From an uncultured bacterium (lineage in GTDB: Bacteria > Cyanobacteriota > Vampirovibrionia > Gastranaerophilales > Gastranaerophilaceae), in NCBI GenBank assembly GCA_902792085.1, contig CADAYE010000005.1:1-49817 (forward strand): DNA of 49,817 nucleotides. Reading direction: 5' to 3'. The notes under the pieces were generated by a model that had not been told where the DNA came from, did not search any database, and saw nothing but the letters and a program-made list of their open reading frames with translations. Below, piece after piece: positions 17,601 through 25,070 of the stretch. Every line of letters begins with the position of its first letter. The first letter of the stretch is position 1. The position numbers were made by a program, and so were the translations under genes.

Positions 17601-17659
17601 AAAATCCGAAAACTTTGTCATTCTGAACTTGATTCAGAATCCTAAAATTTTCGGATTTT
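17601..17659 (-). terminator. Compound hairpin: terminator stem with palindromic repeat in its loop
   Basis: The outer arms aaaatccgaaaa (17601-17612) and ttttcggatttt (17648-17659) are perfect complements. In the loop sits the palindrome attctgaa...ttcagaat (17620-17640), the same element found at 21600 and, as a variant, at 36510. The structure lies between the aquaporin stop and ilvC and probably ends aquaporin transcription. Confidence 0.7.
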
Positions 17660-17679
17660 TAATAAGAATATGATATTTT

Positions 17680-18321
17680 TTATTCTTCAATATTTGTAAT
17701 TTTATAAACAAGTCCTGCGCAGGCACCGCCAAGAAGGTTTGCACCTATTGTAACAAGTGCAATACAAGGACAGCATACACAACCCATTATTGTTGCAGAA
17801 ATAGCCACTGCAGGGTTAAATGCTGCCATACAAACACTTCCTACTGCGAATGCACCTGCGGTTACGGTTGAACCGATAGCAAAACCGTAATAAGAATTTC
17901 CTGCGGTTTTGCTTGCTGTTGCGGTGTGTAATACAACATAGCAAAGTGCAAATGTAAATAAAAATTCAGCAATAATTATTGTTGCAATATTGAATGAAAC
18001 TTTTGCTGGTGCATCAAGTCCGCCTGATAACAAATTGATTGCTAAAGCAGCACAAGAACCGCCCAAAATTTGAGCAACTGCATAAGGAATCCATTGTTTC
18101 CATTCTAAAGCCCCTCTGATTGCACAGGCAAGTGAAACAGCAGGGTTGTAGTGCCCGCCTGAGATGTATCCGCCGGCATAAACCATTACCATTAAAACAA
18201 AACCAATTGCAATAGGTGCTATGCAGGTTTCTCCACCCCATGCTACAGTCGCTCCGATTGTGAATACAAGGAAAAATGTGCCTATAAACTCAACCAGGTA
18301 TTTTTTTAAACATTCATTCAT
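17680..18321 (-). CDS. Aquaporin-family (MIP) membrane channel
   Basis: A 213-residue six-helix MIP channel. The two pore motifs are NPA at residues 59-61 (HYNPAVSLA) and NPA at 169-171 (FNPAVAISA). In classic AqpZ and GlpF an arginine follows the second NPA and forms the selectivity filter; here it is valine, so the filter must differ and the substrate (water, glycerol, ammonia or other small solute) cannot be assigned. It ends at the compound terminator at 17601. Family is certain, specificity unknown. Confidence 0.92.
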   Translation of the reverse strand: MNECLKKYLVEFIGTFFLVFTIGATVAWGGETCIAPIAIGFVLMVMVYAGGYISGGHYNPAVSLACAIRGALEWKQWIPYAVAQILGGSCAALAINLLSGGLDAPAKVSFNIATIIIAEFLFTFALCYVVLHTATASKTAGNSYYGFAIGSTVTAGAFAVGSVCMAAFNPAVAISATIMGCVCCPCIALVTIGANLLGGACAGLVYKITNIEE

Positions 18322-18398
18322 AAATAATCCTCCTTATTAATATAACTAACCTTACGACCATTTTGATTATATAATATTATTTTAAACTTTGCAAAATC

Positions 18399-19391
18399 TT
18401 AACCTTTGTTATGGCTGAAACCATAATTCTCTGCAACAAATCTGCCAATTGATTTAATCTTTGCGCCGATACAATTTCTGCATTTATCCGGATTATCATT
18501 AACACAAATTTTATCAGGATAAATTTCATATTTTGCGCGATATTGTTGCGTGGTAATATTAGGCATAACAACATTTGCTCCACTTTTTAGGGCAATAATT
18601 CTTCCGTTAGGATGCAGAGTTTCCATCGCAGTAGTTGCAGGTATATTTATATCAGGAAGCATAATTCGAGTTAATGCCATTACTTTCAGCGCAAGAGTAA
18701 AACTACCTTTATCTGCATTATTCAGCGGTGTATCAGGGTGAGGAATAAAAGGACCGATTCCAACCATATCTGCTTGTATTTCTCTAAAAAACAATATATC
18801 ATCCGCAAGTGATTCTGTTGTTTGATTTGGCAAGCCAACAAGACAACCTGTTCCGACTTCATATCCTAAAGTTTTTAAATCCTTTAAACATCTCAAACGA
18901 TTATCAAAATCCATATTCGGATGCATTTGTTTATACAAATTTTTGTCCGTTGTTTCTATCCTTATCAAATATCTGTCCGCTCCTGCATCTTTAAATGCTT
19001 TGTAATCCTCATAAGAGCGTTCGCCAATACTTAATGTAAGAGCAACATCAAATTCTTTTATTGATTTTATAATTTCAACCATTTTGTCTGTCGTGTAATA
19101 TCCGTCTTCCCCAGATTGAAGTACTATAGTTTTATAGCCCATATCTGATGCATGTTTTACGATTTTGATAATCTCATCTTTTAGTATTCTGTATCTGTCT
19201 GCGTTGTTGTTATCTTTTCTCAATCCGCAGTATTTACAGTTGCATTTACAAATATTTGAAAATTCGACAAGTCCCCTTAAATGAATGCCGTCACCAACAT
19301 TTTCTTTTCTTGTTTTGTCTGCAAGAGAGAACAACCATTCGTTTTTAGTATCGTCTTTTAATATTTCAATTATTTCTTTTTTGGTAAACAC
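18399..19391 (-). CDS. hydE: [FeFe]-hydrogenase H-cluster maturase HydE
   Basis: A 330-residue radical SAM enzyme needed to build the diiron centre of [FeFe]-hydrogenase. The SAM-cluster motif is CKCNCKYC (C-x3-C-x2-C). Further family stretches are SIGERSYEDYKAFKDAGADR, GPFIPHPDTPLNNAD and INIPATTAMETL. A C-terminal C-x7-C-x2-C motif matches the auxiliary cluster of some HydE proteins. These features separate it from biotin synthase and PylB. HydF, HydG and the hydrogenase are not in the window. It implies anaerobic hydrogen metabolism. Confidence 0.93.
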   Translation of the reverse strand: MFTKKEIIEILKDDTKNEWLFSLADKTRKENVGDGIHLRGLVEFSNICKCNCKYCGLRKDNNNADRYRILKDEIIKIVKHASDMGYKTIVLQSGEDGYYTTDKMVEIIKSIKEFDVALTLSIGERSYEDYKAFKDAGADRYLIRIETTDKNLYKQMHPNMDFDNRLRCLKDLKTLGYEVGTGCLVGLPNQTTESLADDILFFREIQADMVGIGPFIPHPDTPLNNADKGSFTLALKVMALTRIMLPDINIPATTAMETLHPNGRIIALKSGANVVMPNITTQQYRAKYEIYPDKICVNDNPDKCRNCIGAKIKSIGRFVAENYGFSHNKG

Positions 19392-19585
19392 GAATAACTC
19401 CCTTTAAAATATTACCATAAATCAATGCAGATATACATTTCCCTTTAAATGCAGAAAAATCAAGTGCAAAACTAAAAAATCTTAACAAAATAAATAAAAA
19501 TTTACTTTTAGAAACATTTTGTGTCACTGGGCATGCTTTATGATAGATTAAGGGAGTAAGGAATAGTTTAGTAAGGAGATAATGA

Positions 19586-20248
19586 ATGGCTGAATATCTG
19601 AGTAAGGAAGAGATTAAACAGTGGAGAAGTTCATTAGAAAAAATTACATTAGAGGAATTTGCTGCAAGATTGGGTAAAAAGATAGAACAAAAAAAAGAAA
19701 CAAATGATTTGGTTGATATAGTTCTTCACGGTAAACCAGTTGTATCAAATGAAGCAGAATGGAATACAACGACTGAAAGGCTCAGTTCTATTGCAAACAG
19801 AGCATACGAAAAAGAAAAAGAATTATATGTTTCTCCTTTCTCTGTAAAGAATTTACAGACAGATAAAAAAGAAGGAACAAAAGTTGCCAAAAAAGAAACA
19901 AAAAAAGTTCAGACAAAAGTTGAACCTGCTACTAAAAAAGCAGAAACGAAAAAATCACAAAAAGTTGTTGGAAAAGCGAAAAAAGATATCGTAAATGAGG
20001 TTAAAACAGGTGATGTTGTTAGGGATGAAGTCAGAGTAGTATTTAAAAAAGCATTAACAGACAGAGAACAAAGAGTCTTTGATTATTTTGCTTCTCACAG
20101 AAACGAAATCGTTTATGCTAAAGATCTTGCTGACTTACTTGAATTACCGAGAGATTATGTTTACAAGTATATTAAAAACTTGAGAGCAAAAATCGACGGT
20201 GAAGCATTGCAAAATGCCGATAAAGGCGGATTTATTCTGTCTCTATAA
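19586..20248 (+). CDS. Lys-rich linker protein with C-terminal winged-helix-like domain
   Basis: A 220-residue protein of unknown role. The N-terminal 90 residues are charged and helical. Residues about 95-145 are a lysine/alanine-rich, histone-H1-like linker with KKETKKV-type repeats. Residues about 150-220 look like a winged helix (TDREQRVFDYFASH..., AKDLADLLELPRDYVYKYIKNLR, KGGFILSL), similar to the DNA-binding end of response regulators. A nucleoid-associated or regulatory DNA-binding protein is plausible. The ribosome-binding site aaggaga precedes the ATG. It ends at the terminator at 20272. Confidence 0.75.
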   Translation: MAEYLSKEEIKQWRSSLEKITLEEFAARLGKKIEQKKETNDLVDIVLHGKPVVSNEAEWNTTTERLSSIANRAYEKEKELYVSPFSVKNLQTDKKEGTKVAKKETKKVQTKVEPATKKAETKKSQKVVGKAKKDIVNEVKTGDVVRDEVRVVFKKALTDREQRVFDYFASHRNEIVYAKDLADLLELPRDYVYKYIKNLRAKIDGEALQNADKGGFILSL

Positions 20249-20271
20249 TTTAAAATGATATGTGTATAATT

Positions 20272-20302
20272 AAAAAACGAACCAAATGGTTCGTTTTTTT
20301 TA
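20272..20302. terminator. Bidirectional terminator between convergent genes
   Basis: A 12-13-bp stem aaaaaacgaacc/ggttcgtttttt with A- and T-tracts on either side lies between the winged-helix gene and the L7/L12-like gene, serving both strands. Confidence 0.85.
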
Positions 20303-20710
20303 TTTAATTTCTACTTTTGCACCGACAAATTCAAGTGCTTTTTTAGTTAAATCCGCTTCTTCATCTGAAATATCGGTCATAAATATTGCAGGTGCCGCTT
20401 CTGCTATCCATTTTGCATGGTCATAAGTTATTCCCGTAATTTGTCTTAATGTAGCCATTACTGTTGCCTTATTTTCGCCGATATCAACTAACGCAAGACT
20501 GTTTTTGCCTGTATTTTTCTTTATTACAAAGTCTTTGGGTCCAAAAAATTTTTTATTATAAATCAGGCACATTCTTTTTAGGTTTTTAATGAATTTCAAA
20601 ACATCAAACTTATCCATATCAAATTTGAAAAACTTTTTAAATACATACTCATTTAAAATGATAATCAACATCAGTGCTATTGCACCATATAAAAATCTTT
20701 CATCTAACAT
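20300..20710 (-). CDS. Membrane-anchored protein with ribosomal L7/L12 C-terminal-like domain (copy 2)
   Basis: A 136-residue protein: membrane helix at residues about 6-22, a basic linker, then a domain (about 70-136) aligning by eye with the C-terminal domain of RplL encoded about 0.5 kb upstream. Shared positions include LRQITGI against VRNITGL, AKWIAEAAP against AKDLVEAAP, and the ending VGAKVEIK against AGAGVEIK. In the ribosome this domain recruits translational GTPases. The helix that places L7/L12 on L10 is absent, replaced by a membrane anchor. It lies 13 bases after a sister gene, downstream of rplL. Homology is convincing; the role is unknown. Confidence 0.85.
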   Translation of the reverse strand: MLDERFLYGAIALMLIIILNEYVFKKFFKFDMDKFDVLKFIKNLKRMCLIYNKKFFGPKDFVIKKNTGKNSLALVDIGENKATVMATLRQITGITYDHAKWIAEAAPAIFMTDISDEEADLTKKALEFVGAKVEIK

Positions 20711-20723
20711 ATATTCTCCGTTT

Positions 20724-21080
20724 TTATTTTCTTATTTCTACAATTGCTCCATATTTTTCAAGAGTATTTTTTATTACTTCTGCTTCTGTTAATAGAATTT
20801 GAGATGTTATTAATGAAGGGGTATTTTCAATTATTTCTTTACCTTCTCTAAGTCCTATTTTAGTTATTTCTCTTATTTCTTTTAAAATTTTAAGTTTATT
20901 ATTTCCTGCAGATACTAAATGGACCGAAGCAAGTTCTGACTCATCATATAATTTTACTTGAGGCTCGTTTTCTAATGGCTCATTTTTGGGTTCATTTATA
21001 AGATTTTTGTCTTTCTTCCTTGTTATAAGAATTATTATAAATGTAAAAATACCGAGTCCTAATAATATTGGTATATTCAT
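20724..21080 (-). CDS. Membrane-anchored protein with ribosomal L7/L12 C-terminal-like domain (copy 1)
   Basis: A 118-residue protein. Residues 3-19 form a membrane helix followed by the basic RKKDK, so the rest should face the cytoplasm. After an acidic linker, residues about 52-118 match the L7/L12 C-terminal domain: LKILKEIREITKIGLREGKE here against [20 protein letters not shown] in RplL, ending GAIVEIRK. The ribosome-binding site aaggag is close to the ATG. It follows rplL after a probable terminator at 21091. It may tether a translation factor or a ribosome to the membrane; this is inference. Confidence 0.88.
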   Translation of the reverse strand: MNIPILLGLGIFTFIIILITRKKDKNLINEPKNEPLENEPQVKLYDESELASVHLVSAGNNKLKILKEIREITKIGLREGKEIIENTPSLITSQILLTEAEVIKNTLEKYGAIVEIRK

Positions 21081-21090
21081 ATGTCTCCTT

Positions 21091-21123
21091 AAAATAAAAC
21101 GGACAACCTTTTAAAGATTGCCC
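21091..21123 (-). terminator. Terminator after rplL
   Basis: On the minus strand gggcaatc pairs with ggttgtcc (two G-U pairs) around a seven-base loop and runs into gttttatttt. It separates rplL from the membrane-anchored paralogs, which are either read through to or have their own promoter. Confidence 0.65.
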
Positions 21124-21157
21124 GATTATTCTAACATTTTTTTGTTTAAAAATCAAA

Positions 21158-21538
21158 CTACTTGATTTCAACACCAGCGCCTGCTGCTTCAAGAGTTTTC
21201 TTGATTTCTTCAGCTTCAGCTTTTTTGATGTTTTCTTTAACTGCTTTAGGTGCTGCTTCAACTAAGTCTTTAGCTTCTTTCAAACCTAAACCTGTGATGT
21301 TTCTAACTTCTTTCAAAACTGCGATTTTCTTATCTGCAGGAACTGAAGCCAAGATAACTGATACTTCAGCATCAGGATCATCTGCAGGAGCAGCAGCGCC
21401 TGCAGCAGGAGCAGCAGCAACTGCAACAGGTGCAGCAGCAGATACGCCAAATTTTTCTTCCATTGCTTTTACTAATTCCGCAGCTTCTAATAAAGTTAAT
21501 TTTTCAATTGATTCTAAAATAGTTTCTACATTACTCAT
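21158..21538 (-). CDS. rplL: 50S ribosomal protein L7/L12
   Basis: A 126-residue L7/L12. The N-terminal dimerisation domain ([26 protein letters not shown] region) binds L10. An Ala/Pro-rich hinge covers residues about 34-55, and the C-terminal factor-binding domain ends AAGAGVEIK. Several copies form the stalk that recruits EF-Tu, EF-G and IF2. It follows rplJ after 97 bases that contain a palindromic repeat. Confidence 0.98.
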   Translation of the reverse strand: MSNVETILESIEKLTLLEAAELVKAMEEKFGVSAAAPVAVAAAPAAGAAAPADDPDAEVSVILASVPADKKIAVLKEVRNITGLGLKEAKDLVEAAPKAVKENIKKAEAEEIKKTLEAAGAGVEIK

Positions 21539-21599
21539 TTTTATTTCTCCTTTTAATTTTTATTGAGTGTTACAAATATTTTCTCATTTTTTATATGAG

Positions 21600-21620
21600 A
21601 TTCTGAAACAAGTTCAGAAT
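21600..21620. repeat. Palindromic intergenic repeat between rplJ and rplL
   Basis: Perfect arms attctgaa and ttcagaat with a five-base centre acaag. The same core is at 17620-17640, a variant at 36510-36530, and a half copy at 10553-10565. It could form a hairpin in the rplJ-rplL message. Confidence 0.7.
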
Positions 21621-21635
21621 AACGGCATAATAAAA

Positions 21636-22157
21636 CTAAGCCGCTTTTTGATCTCTAACTGCTGCAATAGCACGAGTAAGAGATGCCATAACTCCGTTGA
21701 CGCAACCAACAATACCTGAAGCAGGTGAATTGATTGAACCAAGCATTTTTGCAAACAGTTCTTCTTTTGAAGGAAGATTTGCAAGCGCTTTTGTTTCTTC
21801 AACGGATAATAATTTCCCGTCTAATACCGCACCTAAAATTTCGCCTTTTTTAGCCTTTTCAATAAATGCTTTTACGGCTTTTGCAGGTGCAACAGGATCT
21901 TCAAAACCAAATGCCAATGCAACGGGTCCTGACAATTTTTCAGTCAATGCTTCATATTCGGTACCTTTTACTGCAATTTTTGCCAAAGTGTTTTTGGTAA
22001 CCATATAATCGCCACCGTCTTTTTGAATATCACGTCTTAAATTGGTTATTTCTTCAACTGTCATACCTTTATAATCTGTGATAATAGCAACCTGAGCCTT
22101 TTCAATTTTGGATTTGATTTCGTCAATTTTTTCTGATTTAAATGCTTTTGTTGACAT
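21636..22157 (-). CDS. rplJ: 50S ribosomal protein L10
   Basis: A 173-residue L10, the base of the L7/L12 stalk and, with L12, the autogenous repressor of its own operon in several bacteria. Visible landmarks are VAIITDYKGMTVEEITNLRR, YMVTKNTLAKIA and SGPVALAFG. It is preceded by a structured leader with an attenuator. The usual rplK-rplA upstream and rpoBC downstream are absent, so the rplJL pair stands alone. Confidence 0.98.
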   Translation of the reverse strand: MSTKAFKSEKIDEIKSKIEKAQVAIITDYKGMTVEEITNLRRDIQKDGGDYMVTKNTLAKIAVKGTEYEALTEKLSGPVALAFGFEDPVAPAKAVKAFIEKAKKGEILGAVLDGKLLSVEETKALANLPSKEELFAKMLGSINSPASGIVGCVNGVMASLTRAIAAVRDQKAA

Positions 22158-22371
22158 TTTTGCTCCTTTTGTTTGCGGGATAAACCCGACTTTGTTTTGT
22201 ATCGACCTTTGTTTAACACTAAAAAAGATTTTGCTTTTACAGTGTTAACCGCAAAATCTTATACTAAAGTCTATATGTTCTTTTGAACTACTATTTACTT
22301 TCGGTATAACCTCGGTTAGCAGTGTGCAACAATTAAGTCTTTCGACACTAACGGTCTGCGGTTGTATGCCT
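22158..22371 (-). promoter_or_regulatory. L10 leader RNA with transcription attenuator
   Basis: The 214-base untranslated leader of rplJL has the position and feel of a ribosomal L10 leader. Near its end two hairpins compete. The terminator pairs aagattttgc (22251-22260) with gcaaaatctt (22225-22234) and runs into four U. The alternative pairs ttaacact (22241-22248) with agtgttaa (22213-22220), trapping the 3' arm of the terminator in its loop. Upstream helices (22262-22370) would bind the L10-L12 complex and decide between the two. L10(L12)4-mediated attenuation is established in Bacillus subtilis. Confidence 0.8.
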
Positions 22372-22399
22372 ATAATATCATAACAATTTATTAAATCAA
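22372..22399 (-). promoter_or_regulatory. Promoter of the rplJ-rplL operon
   Basis: On the minus strand TTGATT (22394-22399) and TATTAT (22372-22377) are spaced by 16 bases, just upstream of the L10 leader. Confidence 0.65.
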
Positions 22400-22422
22400 G
22401 TAAATTTTTCATTATCTTTACA

Positions 22423-22476
22423 TAATTTATTTTATCTGTAATTTTGTTTTATCTGAGTATCAGATAAAATAAATTA
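22423..22476 (-). terminator. Compound hairpin terminating yraN
   Basis: A perfect 16-bp inverted repeat (22423-22438 with 22461-22476) encloses a further copy of the ttttatctga arm (22447-22456), which can pair with the same 3' arm. Two alternative hairpins are therefore possible. It overlaps the yraN stop and lies between yraN and the rplJ promoter. Confidence 0.6.
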
Positions 22477-22818
22477 CACATTTTTAACATGTTCTATTTT
22501 CAACTTTGGATACAAAGTAATTCCAATCACATCAATTTGAAATACAGAAACATTATGTTCCTTAATATAAGTTAAGACCCCTGTTTTTATATTTTGATAT
22601 TTTGCTTTTGTAATCGCCTCCAACGGTGAGCCATAAGCATCTGTTTTACGGGTTTTTACTTCGACAAATACAATTTTATTTTTATATTTTGCGATAATGT
22701 CAACTTCACAGAGTTTTGAAAAATGTTTATTGCGTTCTAATATCTCATACCCGTTCTTTTTAAGATATTCACAGGCCAAATCTTCGCCTTTTGCACCAAA
22801 TTCACGGTTATTCATCAA
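22474..22818 (-). CDS. yraN: YraN/UPF0102 family endonuclease-like protein
   Basis: A 114-residue protein of the UPF0102 (YraN) family, with a PD-(D/E)xK nuclease-like core: GAKGEDLACEYLKKNGY, then CEVDIIAKYKNKIVFVEVKTRK, where Asp, Glu and Lys form the predicted active site. The family's substrate is uncertain; Holliday-junction-like DNA is often suggested. It overlaps the upstream activase gene by 11 bases. Confidence 0.93.
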   Translation of the reverse strand: MMNNREFGAKGEDLACEYLKKNGYEILERNKHFSKLCEVDIIAKYKNKIVFVEVKTRKTDAYGSPLEAITKAKYQNIKTGVLTYIKEHNVSVFQIDVIGITLYPKLKIEHVKNV

Positions 22819-23482
22819 TTAACCCCTCGCAAAGTACAAACCTGCCTAAAATAACCACGTCGCAATAATATTTTAACGAATCTACAAGACATTTATTTTC
22901 GCAAAAACCACCAGATAGATAAAGTTTTTCAGGCTTTTTTGCAAAATTCCACGCATTATACGCAAGCCCATGTACAAATTTAGAAACCGCAACGGCAGAA
23001 TTTTCACCCTTTGATATTGAATCCATAATTTTTTCTAACCCGAATATGCCACAGGTGATATTAAATTTTTCAGAATTAAATTCTAAATCATTTACCCCCA
23101 AATCATAAAACTTCAAAAGCATTTCAACGGTAGCACCTGTCGAACTTGCGCAAGAGGTATTCCAATCCATATCATGAAATTTTCCGTCTTTAAAACTTAT
23201 CCATTTTGCATCACGACTGCCCAAATCAAGAACGGTTGCATTATCATCAATATATTTTTTAGCACCTTTTGCAAGCGCAATAATCTCATTTTCATGCGTA
23301 GCAGAACCTGTCATGTGACCGCAGGCAGATTTTATTTTCAGGCCAAAATCTTTTAATCGTTTTGATTCTAACAAATAATAATTCATATTATTTCTGATTT
23401 TTACAGGAGAAAGTTCATCAACTGTTTCACCGGTTGAAATAATTTTTGAATAAGTAGTTCCTGCGTCTAAATATAATGCCAT
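22808..23482 (-). CDS. BcrAD/BadFG (HgdC)-like activator ATPase
   Basis: A 224-residue ASKHA ATPase resembling activators of 2-hydroxyacyl-CoA dehydratases. The phosphate-binding start LDAGTTYSKI, a central VLDLGSRDAKWI, and a late LSGGFCEN are present. Two cysteines fit the family's [4Fe-4S] ligands: one in SCASSTGATVEM, the other in NITCGIFGLEKIM. It is shorter than typical activators (about 260), and no dehydratase genes are adjacent. It may activate a distant partner reductase. The fold is confident; the partner is unknown. Confidence 0.8.
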   Translation of the reverse strand: MALYLDAGTTYSKIISTGETVDELSPVKIRNNMNYYLLESKRLKDFGLKIKSACGHMTGSATHENEIIALAKGAKKYIDDNATVLDLGSRDAKWISFKDGKFHDMDWNTSCASSTGATVEMLLKFYDLGVNDLEFNSEKFNITCGIFGLEKIMDSISKGENSAVAVSKFVHGLAYNAWNFAKKPEKLYLSGGFCENKCLVDSLKYYCDVVILGRFVLCEGLIDE

Positions 23483-23511
23483 AAAGAGATTTTTTCACAA
23501 GATTACAATAA

Positions 23512-23541
23512 TTGCAAACAAATGTTAATTTGTGTTATATT
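23512..23541 (+). promoter_or_regulatory. Promoter of map
   Basis: TTGCAA (23512-23517) and TATATT (23536-23541), 18-base spacer, about 20 bases before the map start codon. Confidence 0.55.
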
Positions 23542-23560
23542 AAATACAGAGGATAGGGAT

Positions 23561-24307
23561 ATGATAAACAGAAAATCACGAGACGAAATAAAAAAAATGA
23601 TTCATGCAGGGCATATTGTAGCGTTAGTGCATGAAAAAATGAAAGAAGTCTTAGAACCGGGAATTTCTACAAAAGAACTTGATAACTATGCAATGAAAGT
23701 TATCAAAGAAAACAGGGCGATTCCGACATTTTTAGGATATAACGGATTTCCTGCAAGTATTTGCACATCTATTAATGAACAGGTTGTCCACGGGATTCCG
23801 TCAGAGAATGCGATAGTAAAAGAAGGAGACATAATTGCTATTGATGTAGGTGCTACCTATGGCGGAATGGTTGGAGATAGTGCTTGGTCTTATGAAGTAG
23901 GCAAAGTCAGCCCTGACGTTCACAAATTAATGGAAACAACTAAAGAATCACTGTTTGCGGGTATTGAACAAATGAAACCGGGCAACACTTTAGATGATAT
24001 TTCTAAAGCAATTGAAGCCGTTGCAAACAGGGAAGGCTACGGAATAGTAAGACAATACGGCGGACACGGAGTCGGGCATGTTATGCACGAAGACCCGTTT
24101 TTATACAATTACAGCGTCGGAGATAAAACTCTTATTAAATCCGGCTATGCAATTGCAATAGAACCAATGCTTAACTTAGGCGGAGATGATGTTTTTGTCG
24201 GCGAAGATGAATGGCTTGTTTCAACAGTTGACGGAAAACCGTCAGCCCACTTTGAACATACAGTAATCGCAACAGACGACGGACCGATTATTACAACAAA
24301 ATTATAA
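23561..24307 (+). CDS. map: Methionine aminopeptidase, type I
   Basis: Removes the initiator methionine from new proteins. From the ATG at 23561 the protein is 248 residues, the usual type I length. An upstream in-frame ATG at 23522 lies within the promoter region and is rejected; agagga precedes the chosen start. The pita-bread metallo-site is visible in IDVGATYGGMVGDSAW, GGHGVGHVMHEDP and EPMLNLGG, plus the late FEHTVIAT. Confidence 0.97.
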   Translation: MINRKSRDEIKKMIHAGHIVALVHEKMKEVLEPGISTKELDNYAMKVIKENRAIPTFLGYNGFPASICTSINEQVVHGIPSENAIVKEGDIIAIDVGATYGGMVGDSAWSYEVGKVSPDVHKLMETTKESLFAGIEQMKPGNTLDDISKAIEAVANREGYGIVRQYGGHGVGHVMHEDPFLYNYSVGDKTLIKSGYAIAIEPMLNLGGDDVFVGEDEWLVSTVDGKPSAHFEHTVIATDDGPIITTKL

Positions 24308-24350
24308 ACCTAATTTTTCCTCTTTCAAAACACACTTTTGTTGGCGAGGG

Positions 24351-24388
24351 CAGAAAATCAAAATTACGAATAAGTTTTAGATTTTCTG
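24351..24388 (+). promoter_or_regulatory. Hairpin before the ribosome-binding site of the next gene
   Basis: Arms cagaaaatc (24351-24359) and gattttctg (24380-24388), extended by aaaa/tttt, end a few bases before the purine-rich ribosome-binding region of the gene at 24408. There is no U-tract, so it may affect translation or mRNA stability. Confidence 0.4.
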
Positions 24389-24407
24389 GAGAAGGAAAGG
24401 AACTAAA

Positions 24408-25070
24408 ATGAATTACTATATAGGATTATCACTTGCATCAAGTTCAGGAATGGACTCAGGGGTTGCAGTGATTGATGAAAACAATAATCTTATAAAACTT
24501 GATAAACTATACAAAATGAATGATGTAATATACTTTTTTGAGAACTTTCCGTCACTGAATAACTCCAAGATATGCGCATCAGTTCCTTACGACAGAACAA
24601 TGCTTGAGGGCAAATGGCGAATTTTGGCAAAACCTTACCTTCCCGTTGCGACAAATAAAAATATTCCAAACAGAGATAACTGGACACAACGCCACAGCAC
24701 AAGAGGTTCTGATTACTTCAGAGAACTAACACAAAGAGGAATAACAGTATCAAGGTTTGATGTTTATATGACAAGACAAAGTATGCACTTAAATTCTTGC
24801 TACAAAGACCGCTCACCTCAAGATTGTAAGTTCTTACAACTTGCCCTAAAAAATGAGTGGGGTTTTGATAGCCTGCCGTCAAATATGATGCCTATGTCAC
24901 ACATGGAAGCAATTTTAGGGGCAATTTTAGCAAAAGAAAATGAAGTTCATCCTGAAAAAATTCGCACACTCTACGAATTTAAAGGACTAAATGTTATTGA
25001 TATTAATAAAAATATAAGAATTTCAACTGATATTTTTGATTTTGAACAGGATTTTTGTCAATGCGGATAA
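24408..25070 (+). CDS. Unknown protein, possible RNase H-fold (DUF429-like)
   Basis: A 220-residue soluble protein. It begins YYIGLSLASSSGMDSGVAVID, resembling the first strand pair of RNase H-like folds, followed by ICASVPYDRTMLEGKWRIL. These features, and a conserved-looking DRSPQDC helix region, loosely recall the DUF429 predicted nuclease family. I could not identify all catalytic acids. It overlaps the next gene by 10 bases, so the two are coupled. Confidence 0.65.
   Translation: MNYYIGLSLASSSGMDSGVAVIDENNNLIKLDKLYKMNDVIYFFENFPSLNNSKICASVPYDRTMLEGKWRILAKPYLPVATNKNIPNRDNWTQRHSTRGSDYFRELTQRGITVSRFDVYMTRQSMHLNSCYKDRSPQDCKFLQLALKNEWGFDSLPSNMMPMSHMEAILGAILAKENEVHPEKIRTLYEFKGLNVIDINKNIRISTDIFDFEQDFCQCG

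Noticed and set aside
21162-21566. A 134-codon plus-strand frame opposite rplL
   Set aside because: It is the Ala-rich mirror of a certain ribosomal gene.
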